DNA of 64,000 bases from the NCBI RefSeq assembly GCF_950023065.1, contig NC_088678.1:6128580-6192579 (forward strand), given 5' to 3'. Every line of letters begins with the position of its first letter. Within the stretch, counting starts at the first letter, position 1. The notes under the pieces were generated by a model. That model did no database searches. It was not told the origin of the DNA and saw nothing but the letters and a program-made list of their open reading frames with translations. This stretch comes from Planococcus citri. Lineage: Eukaryota; Arthropoda; Insecta; Hemiptera; Pseudococcidae. Positions 33,391-46,933 of this stretch are shown here, piece after piece. Position numbers and translations under genes: made by a program.

Positions 33391-34807
33391 AACTCGATTG
33401 GGTAAAATGTTGTGGAAATTTCAATGTTCAAAAATCTGCTAGGGCGGTGCTCTAGAACTACAACTCAAAATGGTTAGAAACCGTTTCCAATCGATTTGGA
33501 GGGTCGAAAACAGGGCACACATCAGATTTCAGCTTTCTAGGTCCATTTGATGAAATTTTGATTTTTTTATCATATTTTTTGACGCAAGTTTAATTTTTTT
33601 AAAATTCATTACAAATCAAAATCGTTTTTCTGACTTTAAAAATTTGATCTACTGTTTCTAAATTCGTATTCGAAAAATCAGATCACCTCGATTCGAACCT
33701 AATGGACAATTATTTCAGCTGATTTTCAAATTCTGTATTCTGGATTTTTTTTATTCGCCATTGAAAATAAACGGTCACAGGTGTAGAAGTGATTTACGTA
33801 ATTTTTCTCATAAGGATTATAAAATTACTTACTTATTTTCATACTCGAGTTCAATTAGTTCATATTTTATCATTTTTGGCAGGAAATTTGAATTCGCCTG
33901 AAACAAAGAAAAATTAAGGTGGATTAGTTGGTTAAAATTATTGATCAATCAACAGTTATACGATGAAATAATACGTAATAGCCCAAGCCCAGGGCCAAAG
34001 TAAAAATGCTGACGACCTCGACGTTTAATAAAGAGCCAGAAATCAATATTCACGAAGAAAGGATCATAAAACTTCGAAAATTAATTGTAAAAATCACTCA
34101 AAAATATCGAAAATTGATGGACCATCAGAAAACGACCATTTTGGTAAATCAAGTGCTTCAGATCATTGAAAAATGAAAAATGGTACCAAGAATTCGTAGG
34201 AAATTCTCAGAATTAAATAATGATTGGCCAAATCTGCAGAAAGTGTCATGTTTGTCAAATTGACCTCTCACCCCCCCCCCCCCCCCCCGAAGTTCATCGT
34301 GGTATTGAACGGAATTTTTTGCGCGAAAAAATCACTCCTTTTTTTCAACCAAATTTTTAGAAAGCTCTCCACTCGACCACTCCCCCCACACGTACCAAAA
34401 AATTAACGAAGTCAAACTTTTCACAAGAAAATGTCCAGAAAGATTGGAATTGGAAGAACATTTGCGTGTAAAGTATTTTATAGCTTCAATTTAAAAAAAA
34501 AAAAAAAAAAAACAAGCGAGGTCTGGGGGACCTGGCAAGAGGGTTGCCCAGATTTGATAAAAATATCCTCTTTTTTTTTAAATTTTCTATATAGGTAACC
34601 AAAGTGATTATTTTTGCTATTTTCTCTGTTCTGTTTTACACTACACTGAAATGAAATAAATCCAAATCCAAAATCGTCAAAATGATTTTTTCCAAAATTA
34701 AAAATTCAAAAATACAAAAATCCGAATGAAAAATGACACATTTCTGGCATTATATTAAACTTTCAAAACTGAAAAAAATGATCACTTTACAATTTGATCT
34801 GACATTT
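33391..34807. other. Rest of the loop: diverged family A piece, then non-coding
   Basis: 33400-33600 resembles the terminal module of family A (gaaaccgtttccaatcgatt; 'tttcagctttct'). 33600-34800 has no supported gene; it contains a C run at about 34270-34288 and an A run near 34491-34512. Confidence 0.5.
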
Positions 34808-35608
34808 ATATCACAAAAAAAAATCAAAATTCGAAAAAATTCAAAAAATAAACGAATTTTAATTTTTTTGCTATGAGTGTGATTTTTATCAACTTTTTCA
34901 CGAAATACGTCAGAAAGAGGTCAAAATAAGATATCTGAATAAATCCAAACTTTTTTTGATGTTTGGAATTGAAAATTGAATTTTTTCGAATTTTGATTTT
35001 TTTATGATGAGCTCATTTCACCGGGTGAAGAGGTTTTTCAACTTTTTCAACGGATGCGTAAAAATAGGGGCCAAATGGGTCAACTTCACCAGTCAAAACT
35101 TTTTTTCATGTTTTAAATCGAAAAATCGCATTTTTTCGCAAACTTTCAATTTTTTTAAATCGATTTTACGAAATAATGCCACCCCAATTTTTTAATATGT
35201 TGTTCAGCGTAAAAAGTTGTCCAAAATATATTTTTTTCAGAATTTTTGAGAGTCGGAACGATATGAAAACTACGTTTTAAAACTTTACGAGCTAATTTTT
35301 CGTACCTACGAAAAAAGTGGCAACACTGATTTTTATGATATCACCAAAAAGCTTTTCAAAACCCTTAACATTTGGAAAAAGTTCCATTTTGGTAGGTATC
35401 GCAGTTATCGAGTAATCCATTGCTGAAATGGATGATATTTCAAGTTCACAGAAAACTTTGACACCCCCTAGCAGCCTTTAAAAAAGGACTAGAGGGCTGC
35501 GATTTGCGCCATTGGTCATCCCATCAAAAGGTCTATCCACAGGAAAAATTTCAAAAAAATCGCCGCCCCCCATACCACATCTTGGTCGAATTGACGTGTA
35601 ATGACCAA

Positions 35609-36718
35609 TTTAGCACCCCATATATGATAATTTTCCTAAAAGTAAAATCTACATGCCAAATTTCGGGGTTTTTCAGAAAAATATGTATTTTGAATTTGAA
35701 ATTTTGTTTGGAATCTGTTTTTAGGACAATTTTCTTAAAACTAGAGAATCCGAAAATTTATTGGAGACGGTTTGAAACACCCCTGAATTCATTAGGAACG
35801 TCGAAAATTGAAAATACATTTCAATCATCATTCTAGCTTTCGTTCGTATACCTAAATTAATCTGAAGCTGAACAGATAGTAGTTAATGACAAGAGGAATA
35901 AAATTGAGTATGATATCACTGTTCAAAATAAAATAAGAAGAATCAGTCAATCAAAGAGACGTTCACACAGTTGCTCATCACCACGGAGAACTTCGTTCAT
36001 TTTGGTGTTTGTATTTTGTCGCGCACTTTTTCGCTGCGCAGTCTGAATCGACGTAATCGTCTTTCCCCAGTCCCCTCCGTATCCCAAACCAAATCGTCCA
36101 CTTTACAGTTTCAAAAAAATAGCCAGGAAACCATAAACCATACCTATGTTAGAACGCTACGGTGTTTGGGTTCGAGTTCAATAAAAGAAAAGTCAAAATG
36201 ATAACGTATAGCCACTCGGTAATCAATAATATTATTCAATACTGACGGAAATAAATTACATTTCATAATCTAATTAACTAATACTGAGAAATTCTACAAA
36301 AAATGATAAATATTCATAGGTAGCTTTCACGAAATGGTACATTATGTTGCATGTTCTTAAGCTTAGCTACATATACGAGGTTGCGTAAATTTAGATTACC
36401 GTGCTGGTAGAGGTAGGTACGTAATAGGTAATGTAAGTATATCACTGGTCCAGTTCAACAAGTTAAACACAATCATACTTTTCAGTACCTATACCTAATA
36501 GGTACTTTTCCAATCAGAGAAAATCTGTAGATCGAAGATCATCATCATTTCAGTGTAATTAGCCTAACTGTACAAAATAATCAATCACACAACCAGTGAG
36601 TACAACACCCAAGGAGAGGGGTTCAGAACTGCAATCCTTGAAAAATAGCAAAAAAAGTGACCAAAAATTTGAGAAAAAGTGACCAAAATTTAGAGAAATG
36701 AGACCTAATATATATTAT
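35609..36718. other. Unique AT-rich sequence, no gene supported
   Basis: Open frames of 76 and 110 codons occur (35504-35836, 35971-36201), but they lack motifs and splice support; the first overlaps the foldback arm. Several AGGTAGGTAC-type short repeats are present. Confidence 0.35.
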
Positions 36719-39670
36719 GTTGGTCGGGGAGCCCGCGTACGGATCTATTGCACCCCCCCCCCCCGTCGATCATCCGGGACAAATTTTTTCTTAAAGGAGG
36801 AGTCCTAAGAAACATTTCTAGCCCTTGTGACAAGGTCAGCAAAAATCGCAGATTTTGCGTTCCAACATAGGACCTGCACGACATTTTTTAAACCGTACAA
36901 AGGTAGATCGGAAGATCAGACAAAAATTTCACCTGTCAAAATTTCAAGTGCTAAAGTGCTTTTTTCGATTTTTGGTGAATTTTTGAAAATCAAATTCAGG
37001 CCAAAAATAAGGAGAGAATCAAAATTTTACCAAATTGACCAAGAAAGCTGAAATTTGGAATATACCCAATTATCGACACGCCAAATCGATTGGAAACTGT
37101 TAAAACCCGTTATGAGCAGTTCTAGAGCCTCCAGCAGATTTTTGAAACCCGGAATTCCCACAAAATCTCATAAAATGGAGTTGGAACGCCGAAAGTAATT
37201 CTGCAAACTAATTTCCATACGCTACGAAGTCGACTGCAGGTGGATTTCAAGTCGTTTTGGAGCCTCCAGCGACTTTTTGAAAATCACTGGAGCCTCCAGC
37301 AGATTTTTGAAACTTGAAATTTTCACAAAATTCCATCAAGTAAGGTTGAAAAGTGGAAACTAATTTCGATACTCTAATTATGAAGTCGACTGCAGGAACA
37401 TAGATTTCAAGTCGTATTGGACGCTCCAGCGAATTTTTGGAAACAACTGAAACCTCCAGCAGATATTTGAAACTTGAAATTCACTCCACACTCCAATTTC
37501 AACATGCTATCACGTAGACTGCAGGTGGGTTCAAGTCATTTTTGAAGCCTCCAGCGACCTTTTGAAATTGCTGGAGCGTCCAGCCGAGTTTTCTATGTTC
37601 GAAATTTCCATAAAATGTAACCAAACATAGCTGCAAATCCAAGAGTTCAAGTCATTTTCGAGCCTCCAGCGACTTTTTGTAAATTACTGGAGCCTCCAGC
37701 AGATTTTTAAATGTTTGAAATTTCCATAAAATTTAATCAAACTGAGCTGGAAATCCAAAATTCACTCCATTCTCCAATTTCAACAAGCTATTGAATCGAC
37801 TACTGGTGAGTTTGAGTAATTTTCGAACCTCCAGCAACTTTTTGAAAATCACTGGAGCCTCCAGTAGATTTTTGAAACTTGAAATTTCACAAAATTTCAT
37901 CAAATGGAGATGGAAAGCCAAAATTTGTGCTGCAAACTAATTTCAATACGCTACGAAGTCGACTGCTGCCTCCAGCGACTTTTTGAAAGGTTGTATATGG
38001 CGTTTTTTGGAAAATTGAAATTTCCAAAAAGTAGCTGGAAGCTTCAAAACCATTTGAAACCACCATGCAGTCGACTTCATATCGTGTTGAAGTTAGTTTG
38101 CAGCTTGCCAACTCTATTTGATAAAATGTTATGGGAATTCTAAGTTTCAAAAATCTGGTGACTCCAGTAATTTTCAAAAAGTCGCTGGAGGCTCCAAAAC
38201 GACTTGAAATCCACCTGCAGTCGACTTCGTAGCGTATTGAAATTAGTTTTGCAGAATAAATTTTGGCTTTCCATTTCCATTGTAATTTTCAAAAATCTAC
38301 TGGAGGCTCCAGTGATTTTCAAAAAGTCGCTGGAGGCTCCAAAACGACATGAAACCTTGGATTTGCAGCTATGTTCGGTTAAATTTTATGGAAATTTCGA
38401 ACATTGAAAAGTCTGCTGGAGGCTCCAGCAACTTCAAAAGGTCACTGGAGGCTCCAAAATTACTCAAACTCGCTAGCAGTCGATTTAATAGCTTGTTAGA
38501 ATTGGAGAATGGAGTAAATTTTGGATTTCTAGCTCTGTTTGATTAAATTTTAGAGAAATATCAAACATTGAGAAATCTGCTGGAGGCTCCAGTAATTTAC
38601 AAAACGTCGCTGGAGGCTCGAAAAAGACTTGAACCCTTCGATTTGCAGCTCCGATTTGTTTAATTTTAGGGAAATTTCGAACATTGAACAATCTGCTGGA
38701 GGCTCCAGCAACTTCAAAAGGTCGCTGGAGGCTCCAAAATTATTCAAACTCGCCAGCAGTCGATTTAATAGCTTGTTGGAATTGGAGAATGGAGTGCATT
38801 TTGGATTTCTAGCTATGTTTGATTAAATTTTATGGAAATTTCAAGCATTGAAAAATCTGCTGGAGGCTCCAGTAATTTACAAAACGTCGCTGCAGGCTTG
38901 ACAATGACTTGAACCCTTGGATTTGCAGCCATGTTTGGTTACATTTTATGGAAATTTCGAACATTGAAAACTCGACTGGAGGCTCCAGCAATTTCAAAAG
39001 GACGCTGGAGGCTCCAAAATGACTTGAACCCACCTGCAGTCTACGTGATGGCGTGTTGAAATTGGAGTGTGGAGTAAATTTCAAGTTTCAAATATCTGCT
39101 GGAAGGTTTCAGTTGTTTCCAAAAATTCGCTGGAGCGTCCAAAACGACTTGAAATCTATGTTCCTGCAGTCGACTTCATAGAGTATCGAAATTAGTTTCC
39201 ACTTTTCAACCTTACTTGATGGAATTTTGTGAAAATTTCAAGTTTCAAAAATCTGCTGGAGGCTCCAGTGATTTTCAAAAAGTCGCTGGAGGCTCTAAAA
39301 CGATTTTAAATCCACCTGCAGTCGACTTCGTAGCGTATGGAAATTAGTTTGCAGAATTACTTTCGGCGTTCCAACTCCATTTTATGAGATTTTGTGGGAA
39401 TTCCGGGTTTCAAAAATCTGCTGGAGGCTCTAGAACTGCTCATAACGGGTTTTAACAGTTTCCAATCGATTTGGCGTGTCGATAATTGGGTATATTCCAA
39501 ATTTCAGCTTTCTTGGTCAATTTGGTAAAATTTTGATTTTCTCCTTATTTTTGGCCTGAATTTGATTTTCAAAAATTCACCAAAAATCGAAAAAAGCACT
39601 TTAGCACTTGAAATTTTGACAGGTGAAATTTTTGCCTGATCTTTCGATCTACCTTTGTACGGTTTAGAAA
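36719..39670. mobile_element. Foldback family A, about 2.8-kb palindrome
   Basis: The left arm starts with the terminal module (GTTGGTCGGGGAGCCCGC, C run at about 36753). Both arms (about 36870-38270 and 38270-39665) are inverted copies with an axis near 38270. Checks: the phrase with caatcgatttggcgtgtcga at about 39465 mirrors 37075-37100, and gtagactgcaggtgggttca at about 37515 mirrors about 39030. Within the arms, tandem units of 117-164 bp carry CTGGAGGCTCCAG (for example 38580-38592) and the CTGCAGTCGAC phrase. The right arm stops before the G/C-rich terminus. Confidence 0.85.
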
Positions 39671-40904
39671 ATATCGGCTCTATCCAATGACATTGTCTTA
39701 CATTTTTAATGTTGAACTGCAGTGGATTTTCAATTTTTTTTTAAAATTATGATTCTGAAGGATTTTTATGAAAAATATTGATCAGTTCCTAAAATTTTTC
39801 ACTTTTTAACACGACGACAAATTAATCTTTCAAATAAGAGCCCGATGTCACTTTTTTTGGCAATTTACGCCGAAATAGTGACAAAACTGACTTACAAGTG
39901 AAATTAGTGACTAATTCATTTTTCAAGTCCTGCTATATATAGGCATTTCTTTCGTTACAACAAGGATTCAAATTCCACCTCCGAGCGGAATGCAATTACC
40001 TACCGAAAAAGATGGATAAGTAACTCACTTCTATCAGTAGGTAGCCGAAGAATCATCACGAAGAAAACTGCTCAGAATATTCGATGAATAATAACGCTCT
40101 TTTAATCTTTTTCGATTCGAATATCATCAACTCGCCAGGTTCGGGGTTCTCCAGTTGCTACATATATAGAGGGGCGTCATATGGTAATCGTTGTAGAACG
40201 TAGAAGGTTTAGACCGGAAACCGTACACAATTTCAAAAAATTTTCCACAGACATGTGTCGAACCTCTGTTTCCATATTTATGTATACAACGGTGTCTGCC
40301 ATAATGCACACTTCTCTGTTTAACACTCTTTATAAAATCCTCAAGGTCACAATATTTTTCGACGCGGAATTTCGATTTTAGGTAGGTAGGTACCTATACC
40401 GAACGAAACACGAATCGCGCCTGGCGCCATATCACTTCACTTAATATGATTCGAAGTCAACTCGCATTTTGCAAATCAAATAAAGGCCTATCGATCTCGA
40501 AAAATCATTATTAGCACCATCACGAGAAAAGATCACTGTTCACTTGGCAAGCTCGAGAAACATAAAAAAAATGCAGCGTTTTAAACGCTAAAAAATGATA
40601 AGTCATACACGCGCGGAGCAGTAACTAGCAAGAGGAATACGAAGAATACAGAAGTGCAGAACGCAGATAAGATAACATTGAATTGAACACCCAGTACAAA
40701 GTACACTATAGCCCCACTACGACTACCGGCCGCGGCCGGCTCCGTCATTGCATTGCAACTGCATAAATGTACAACCGCATATTGAACGTATAAAAAAAAC
40801 AACACGTGTGCATAATGTATGTACATAATTACATTGCTGACGAACGAAAACAATTTCGTGTTCGTGAAAATTGACTGGTATTTTTACACATGATTAGGAT
40901 ATTA
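39671..40904. other. Unique-looking stretch, no gene supported
   Basis: Contains an isolated perfect GC palindrome CCGGCCGCGGCCGG (40726-40739) and AGGTAGGTAGGTAC at about 40381. A hydrophobic 90-codon minus-strand frame (40581-40853) has no motif; I do not call it. Confidence 0.35.
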
Positions 40905-41010
40905 CAGTATGACACTAAAGTATAGTGCCGATGCCGGATGGCTTTTATTTCTAAAGGGAAAGAGCTAGAGTAGTCTACAGTCCAAGTGCGAAAAAGTGTC
41001 ATTTGCTAGT
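40905..41010 (+). mobile_element. Solo terminus related to the 8361-9932 MITE
   Basis: CAGTATGACACTAAAGTATA preceded by TA, followed by a gatgccggatggcttttatt-like block and 'aaagagctagag', matches the first about 75 bp of the foldback MITE at 8361. No matching right end was found nearby, so it is truncated. Confidence 0.65.
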
Positions 41011-41424
41011 GGGTCGTTTTTGGGGACAAAAAAAAGAGTAGGATTTTTGTTAGTATCTCATTAGCATTCAAGAAAAGGGCATTTCGGATTTTTTGGTCTG
41101 CACAATAGGGAGCTGGAAGCTGGAGCCTCAAAACCCCCATTTTTCAAAGTTGGCCGGGGACAAAATTTTTTTAAAAAATTTGGTAGAGGACACCCTCCCG
41201 AGTATAGATATATATTTTTTTTGAGTGGGCTCCCGCACAGTTGCCTTCCAGAGCTGTATAAAGACAATTTTTTGCCAATTTTGGCACTTTTTCACACAAA
41301 AACAGCTTTGTAGAATCAATAAGGCCTTCGGGACAAAAAATACGCACCAACATGATTGCATCCATTCATCCCACGCTGATAGAGACCGCCATTGTCCAAA
41401 ACGACCGGCACAATGATCCGCAGT

Positions 41425-42355
41425 GAATTTTCAAAGTTACGCATGCGGGTCATTTTATGAAAAAATTAACTGTATGACTTTTCGACAACGTGACCATGCG
41501 ACCTATCAAAGTGGGTTAAAATTTCGCGAGAAAAACAAAAATCTGAATTAAAATTTTTTTGAGCATTTCGTGAAAATTTTGAGCTGAAAAAATTGTATAA
41601 ATGTATGACATTTTGACAAAGTGACCATGCGACCTATCAAAGTGGGTTGAAATTTCGCGAGAAAAACGAAAATCTCAATAAAAATTTTTTTGAGCATTTC
41701 GTAAAAATTTTGAGCTGAAAAAATTGTATGAATCATTTCTCAAATATTTTCAGTCTGTTGTAGCATGCGATCTATTCGACTTTTTCAGGTCAAATATTCT
41801 TGCATTTATAAATAATTATATTGATTGATTGATTGATTGTATGTTTCTGCTTCGTTTTCACGTTTTGGTTTTACCAAACTGAAGCGATCTTCAGGTATAT
41901 TTCATTGAAAATACTGAACAATGTACGTGTGTGATTTTTGAGGCTCAAGATTGTTGAGATGAGCCATTCATGAAAATCTATCCTAATCTTTATGTTTTTA
42001 CGCAAAATTTAAACGTTTTCGTATACGTTGAAATGTTACAACAGATCAAAAATAATTTAAACAATGATTTTCATGAAATGCTCAAAAAAAATTTTCATTG
42101 AAATTTCTGTTTTTCTCGTGAAATTTTAACCCATTTTGATAGGTCGCATGGTCACGTTGTCGAAATGTCATACATTCATTTATGAATTTTTCAACTCAAA
42201 ATTACCATGATATGCTCAAAAAAAAATTTCATTGAAATTTCTGTTTTTCTCGCGAAATTTTAACCCACTTTGATAGGTCGCATGGTCACGTTGTCGAAAA
42301 GTCATTCAGTCAATTTTTTCATAAAATGGCCCGGATGCGTAACTTTGAAAATTCA
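41425..42355. mobile_element. Foldback family B (0.93 kb)
   Basis: Outer inverted repeat: gaattttcaaagttacgcat at the left against gatgcgtaactttgaaaatt at the right. Inside, units of about 120 bp with gtgaccatgcgacctatcaa and gtgggtt-aaatttcgcgaga occur twice forward (about 41500, 41630) and twice reversed (about 42120, 42250). The centre holds a (TTGA)n microsatellite (41822-41846). A diverged single copy of the unit is at about 46565-46610. Confidence 0.8.
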
Positions 42356-45300
42356 CTCAGCAGATTTTTGAAACTCGAAATTCCCACAAAATTCCATCAA
42401 ATTGGAGTTGTAAAGCTAAAATGTATTCTAAAAACTAATTTCAATACGCTACGAAGTACTGCAGGTGAATTTCAAGTCGTTTTGGATCCTCCAGCGACTT
42501 TTGGAAAATTCCTGAAACCACCAGTAGATTTTTGAAACTTTAAATTTTCACAAAATTTCATCAAATGGAGATGGAAAGCTGAAATTTATTCTACACTCCA
42601 ATTTTAACACCCTCTGAAAACGACTTCTGGTGGATTTCAAGTCATTTTAGAGCATCCAACGACTTCTTTGAAAATTACTGGAGCCTCCAGTAAATTTTTG
42701 AAACTTTAAATTTTCACAAAATTTCATCAAACTAAGATGGAGAGTCGAAATTCATTCTGCAAACTAATTTCAATACGCTACGAAGCTGACTGCTGGTGAA
42801 TTTCAAGTCGTTTTGGAGCCTCTAGCAACTTTTTGAAAGGTTGTATGACGTTTTTTTGGAAAATTAAAATTTCCTAAAAGTAGCTGGAAGCTTCAAAACC
42901 ATTTGAATTTTGAAACCACCATGTAGTCTGCGAAGTAAATTTCAGCTTGCCAACTCCATTTAATAAATTAATGTTGGGGAAATTTCAAGTTTCAAAAATC
43001 TACTGGAGGCTCCAGTAATTTTCAAAAAAGTCGCTGGAGGCCCTAAAATGACTTGAACCCACCTGAAGTCGTCTTCAGAGTTGTAGAGCGTGAAAAATTG
43101 AACCATTTTCGCTGATTGGATTTTGAAACCGGCTCATCGATTTGCAACTATAAGTCATCAAGAGTTACCTAAAAATTGGAGATCGAGAAAAAAGCTTGAA
43201 GCATGAAAATAAATTACAGAATTCTGTTCAATCACATTTTGAAACCGGTTCGTTGGTTTGCATTCAGCAACCAGTTCTTTATAATTACCTAAAAATTGAA
43301 GATAGAGAAATAATAAGCTTGAAACAAAAGTTGTAGAGCGTAAAAAATTGAACCATTTAAGCTGATCAGATTTGAAACCGGTTCATTAAATCGCAACCAG
43401 GTAACTCTTCTGGTGGCTTGCTGCGATGTAATGAACCGGTTTCAAAATCTGATCAGCAAAACAACTTATGTTTCAAACTTTTTTCTCTGATCCCCAATTT
43501 TTAGGCGATTGTCAAAAACATGGTTGCTAAACGCGAACTAATGAACCGGTTTCAAAATTGGATTACAAAAAATTGTGTTATTTTACATACTCTACGACTT
43601 TTTTTTTCAAGCTTTTTTCACTATCTACAATTTTAGGATAATTTTTGATAAGTGGCTGCGAATTGATGAACCGGTTTCAAAATTCAATCAGCAAAAATGG
43701 TTCAATTCTTCACGCTCTACAAGTTTTGTTTCGAGCTTTTTTCTCTATCTTCAATTTTTAGGTGATTATCAAAAACTGGTTGCTGAATGCAAACCAATGA
43801 ACCGGTTACCGGTTTCAAAATGTGATTGAACAGAATTTTGTAATTTTTCATGCCCCACAACTTTTGTTTCAAGCTTTCTTCTCGATCTCCAATTTTTAGG
43901 TAATTCTTGAAATTACATATTATGTATCTAGGTACTGGAAAAAGTTAGGACTTTTTCCAAATGTTGGCTAAAAAATTGTGACCGTCAAAAGTTTTTGAAT
44001 CTCTCGATAAAAAATCAAAATTTTCTCAAACTGCCAAACATTGAAACTTTTTTGAATTTTTGGAAAAAACCAGAACTTTTTTCAAATTTTGAATAAAAAA
44101 ATAGCATAGAATACCCTACTTTTTCAAAATTCTGAAAAAATTCAAGTCAGTGGAATTTTTCGATTTTTGGTGAATTTTTGAAAATTAAATTTAGGCTAAA
44201 AATGAGGGAAAAAATCAAAATTTTACCAAATTGATCAAAAAAGCTGAAATTTGGGATATATCCTATTTTCGACATGCCAAATCGATTGGAAACTGTTTCA
44301 AACCGTTTTGAGCAGTTCTGGAGCCTCCAGCACATTTTTGGAACTCAAAAGTTCCAAAAAATTTCATCAAAATGGAGTTGGAAAGCTGAAATTTATTCTG
44401 CAAACTAATTTCAATGCGCTACCAAGTACCGCAGGTAAATTTCCAGTCGTTTTGGAGCCTCCAGCAACTTTTTGAAAATTCCTGAAGCATCCAGCAGATA
44501 TCTGAAACTTTAAATTTTCACAAAATTTCATCAAATGGCGATGGAAATCTGATATTTACTCTACACTCTAAATTTTAACACCCTGTGAAGACGACTTCAG
44601 GTGGGTTCAAGTCATTTTGGAGCATCCAGCGACTTTTTGAAAATTACTGGAGCATCTAGTAGATTTTTGAAACTTGAAATTCCCGCAACATTTTACCAAA
44701 TGAAGTTGGTAAGCTAAAATTTACTTCGCCAACTAATTTCAATACGATATGAAGTCGACTACATGGTGATTTCAAATGGTTTTGAAGCTTCCAGCTACTT
44801 TTTGGAAATTTCAATTTTCCAAAAAACTCCATACGACCTTTCAAAAAGTCGCTGGAGGCTCCAAAACGACTTGAAATCCGCCAGCAGTCGACTTCGTAGC
44901 GTATTGAATTTAGTTTTCAGAATTAATTTCGACTTTCTACATCCCTTTGATGAAATTTTGAGGAAATTTCAAGTTTCAAAAATGTACTGGAGGCTCCAGT
45001 GATTTTCAGAAAATCGCTGGAGGCTCCAAAACGACTTGAAGTCTCCCTGCAGTTGTCTTCGTAGCGTATTGAAATTAGTTTGCAGAGTAAATTTCGGCTA
45101 TCCAAATCCATTTGATAAAATTTTGTGAGAATTTCAACTTTCAAAAATCTGCTGGAGGCTCCAGAGTTGCTCAAAACGGTTTTAAAACAGTTTCCAATCG
45201 ATTTGGCACATCGAAAATATGGTATATCCCAAATTTCAGTATTCTTGGTCAATTTGGTAAAATTTTGATTTTTTCCCCTCATTTTTGGCCTAAATTTGAT

Positions 45301-45620
45301 TTTCAAAAATTCACCAAAAATCGAAAAACGCACTTTAGCACTCGAAATTTTGACAAGTGATAAATTTTTGTCTGATCTTTCGATCTACCCTTGTACGGTT
45401 TGAGAAATATTGTGCAAGTCCGATGTTGGAACGCAAAATCTGCGATTTCGGCTGACCTGTCAATCAAAATGGCCGCCATTTTGTGAGTAGGGCTACTTTT
45501 TTTTTTGAGTACAAGTGCTAGAAATGTTCCTTAGGACTCCTCCTTTAACAAAAAAGTTGTCCCTGAGGATCAACCGGGGGGGGGGGGGTGCAATAGATCC
45601 TTAAGCGGGCTCCTCGACTA
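42346..45620. mobile_element. Composite of family A arms with an inserted ACCGGTTT repeat block
   Basis: 42346-43080 and 44150-45620 are family A sequence in opposite orientations. Between them, 43079-43920 is a diverged block of the gttgtagagcgtgaaaaatt / gaaccggtttcaaaat family found in the MITE at 8361-9932. The right end reaches the terminal module, with a G run at about 45576-45588 and a GCGGGCTCCTCGACTA end that is the inverted counterpart of the terminus at 36719. Confidence 0.75.
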
Positions 45621-46933
45621 GGATTTTTGGGAAAAAATCAGAATTTTTTTTCAAACTTTGTATATTTAAAAAAAGGAGCTTGGAATACCCCACTTTTTTA
45701 AAATACTGAAAAAAAATCAAGTCGATTTAAAAATTGATATTTTTGAATTTCTGTAAAAAAAACATTCTGGTTAAATTTCCAATTTTTGACAAAAATCAAA
45801 TTTTTTAAAAATCCTTTAAAACAAAACTTTTTAAAACTTTTGACAAAACCCCAGAACTTTTAAAAATTTCTGGACTGCCAAAAAATTAAGACTTTTTTAC
45901 AATCTCTCGCTAAAAATGCAAGATTTTCTTTAATTTCTGGCAAAAATTGTGATTTTTCAAAAGAAATTGTCTCGGCTAGAATCAGAACTTCTTTAAATCT
46001 CATGGTTATAAAATCTAGACTTTTTCGCATTTCTGGCGAAAATAAGGACTTTTGTTTGAACTCTGCCTGAAAAATCGAGAATTTTTCTTTCAGACGAAAA
46101 TCACGACTCCTTTATTTTGACTATGGCAAAAAAGCGGGGCTCTTTCAAATTTATTGCTGCAAAAAATTTTGACTTCTTTGAAAACTCAACTATAAAAACA
46201 GAACTTTTTTTCAATTTTTAAAAATCTTCAATTGTAAAATGAAACTTTTTAGGATTTTTGGCAAAAAAAATAAAGATCTTCTTAAATGTTGGAAAAATCG
46301 AGACCTTTTTGAAATTTTGACAAAAATCATGATTTTGGCCAAAACATTTAGAACTTGTTCGCAATTTTGACAATAAAATAGAACTTTTCATAGTAAATTT
46401 TACACAAAAAATACATTCGAAGGGCACTTCTGACGACTCTTTTTAGACTTTTCCTAATGAAATGCTAATTTTTTTTGGACTACTACTGATAACTTGGAAA
46501 ATCATGACCCCAAAATTCGTCAGAAATGCTCAAAGAAAACCATCTTCGAAATATTCAAATTTTTCGCGAAATTTTAACCTATTTTGATATGTCACAAGGT
46601 CGATTTTGAATAATCTGACGACAATTCATTTTTAATCAAAATGGGGGGGGGGGCGATTTTAAAATTTGCCCGGACTCGTCTGGTCATCACCTGGGCTCTA
46701 TTATGCAAGTCGTTTTTCACGAACTATGATTCAATGAGCGTGGAAGCAACCTCTTTATATTATGATTCTCTGTCAAAATTTTAACCCAATTTGATATAGG
46801 TGCCTATGTATTGTATATTCCTTCGAGAATCGAATACAGCACAAAAACCTTCAACACGATACAACTCCAGGTAGTTCTAGTCTAATGCTGACAAAGCTGG
46901 TTCTATTGTTCGTTATACTTAGTTGACTATTCA
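45621..46933. repeat. Degenerate T-rich repeats, then spacer
   Basis: 45640-46440 consists of loose 40-60 bp repeats of the type 'gacaaaaatc-gaacttttt-aaatttt'. 46440-46660 has a diverged family B unit and a G run (about 46643-46652). Beyond that is unique sequence up to the target site of the Penelope-like element. No coding potential. Confidence 0.5.

Larger units (their letters stand above)
32315..35608. mobile_element. Foldback family C, copy 3, arms separated by a 1.7-kb loop
   Basis: The left arm (32315 to about 33075) and right arm (about 34808-35608) match the arms of the copies at 12821 and 19331. Here the arms extend further into a shared inner inverted repeat (aaaatcacactcatagcagc against 'tgctatgagtgtgattttta'), and about 1.7 kb lies between them. 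The other two copies look like internal deletion derivatives of this form. Alternatively the loop is a later insertion. Confidence 0.75.

Noticed and set aside
40581..40853. Hydrophobic 90-codon minus-strand frame
   Set aside because: No motif, no splice signals, and the middle consists of the GC palindrome translated as Ala/Gly/Ser.
44923..45333. 136-codon minus-strand frame
   Set aside because: Lies entirely in family A repeats; similar frames recur in other copies with stops.
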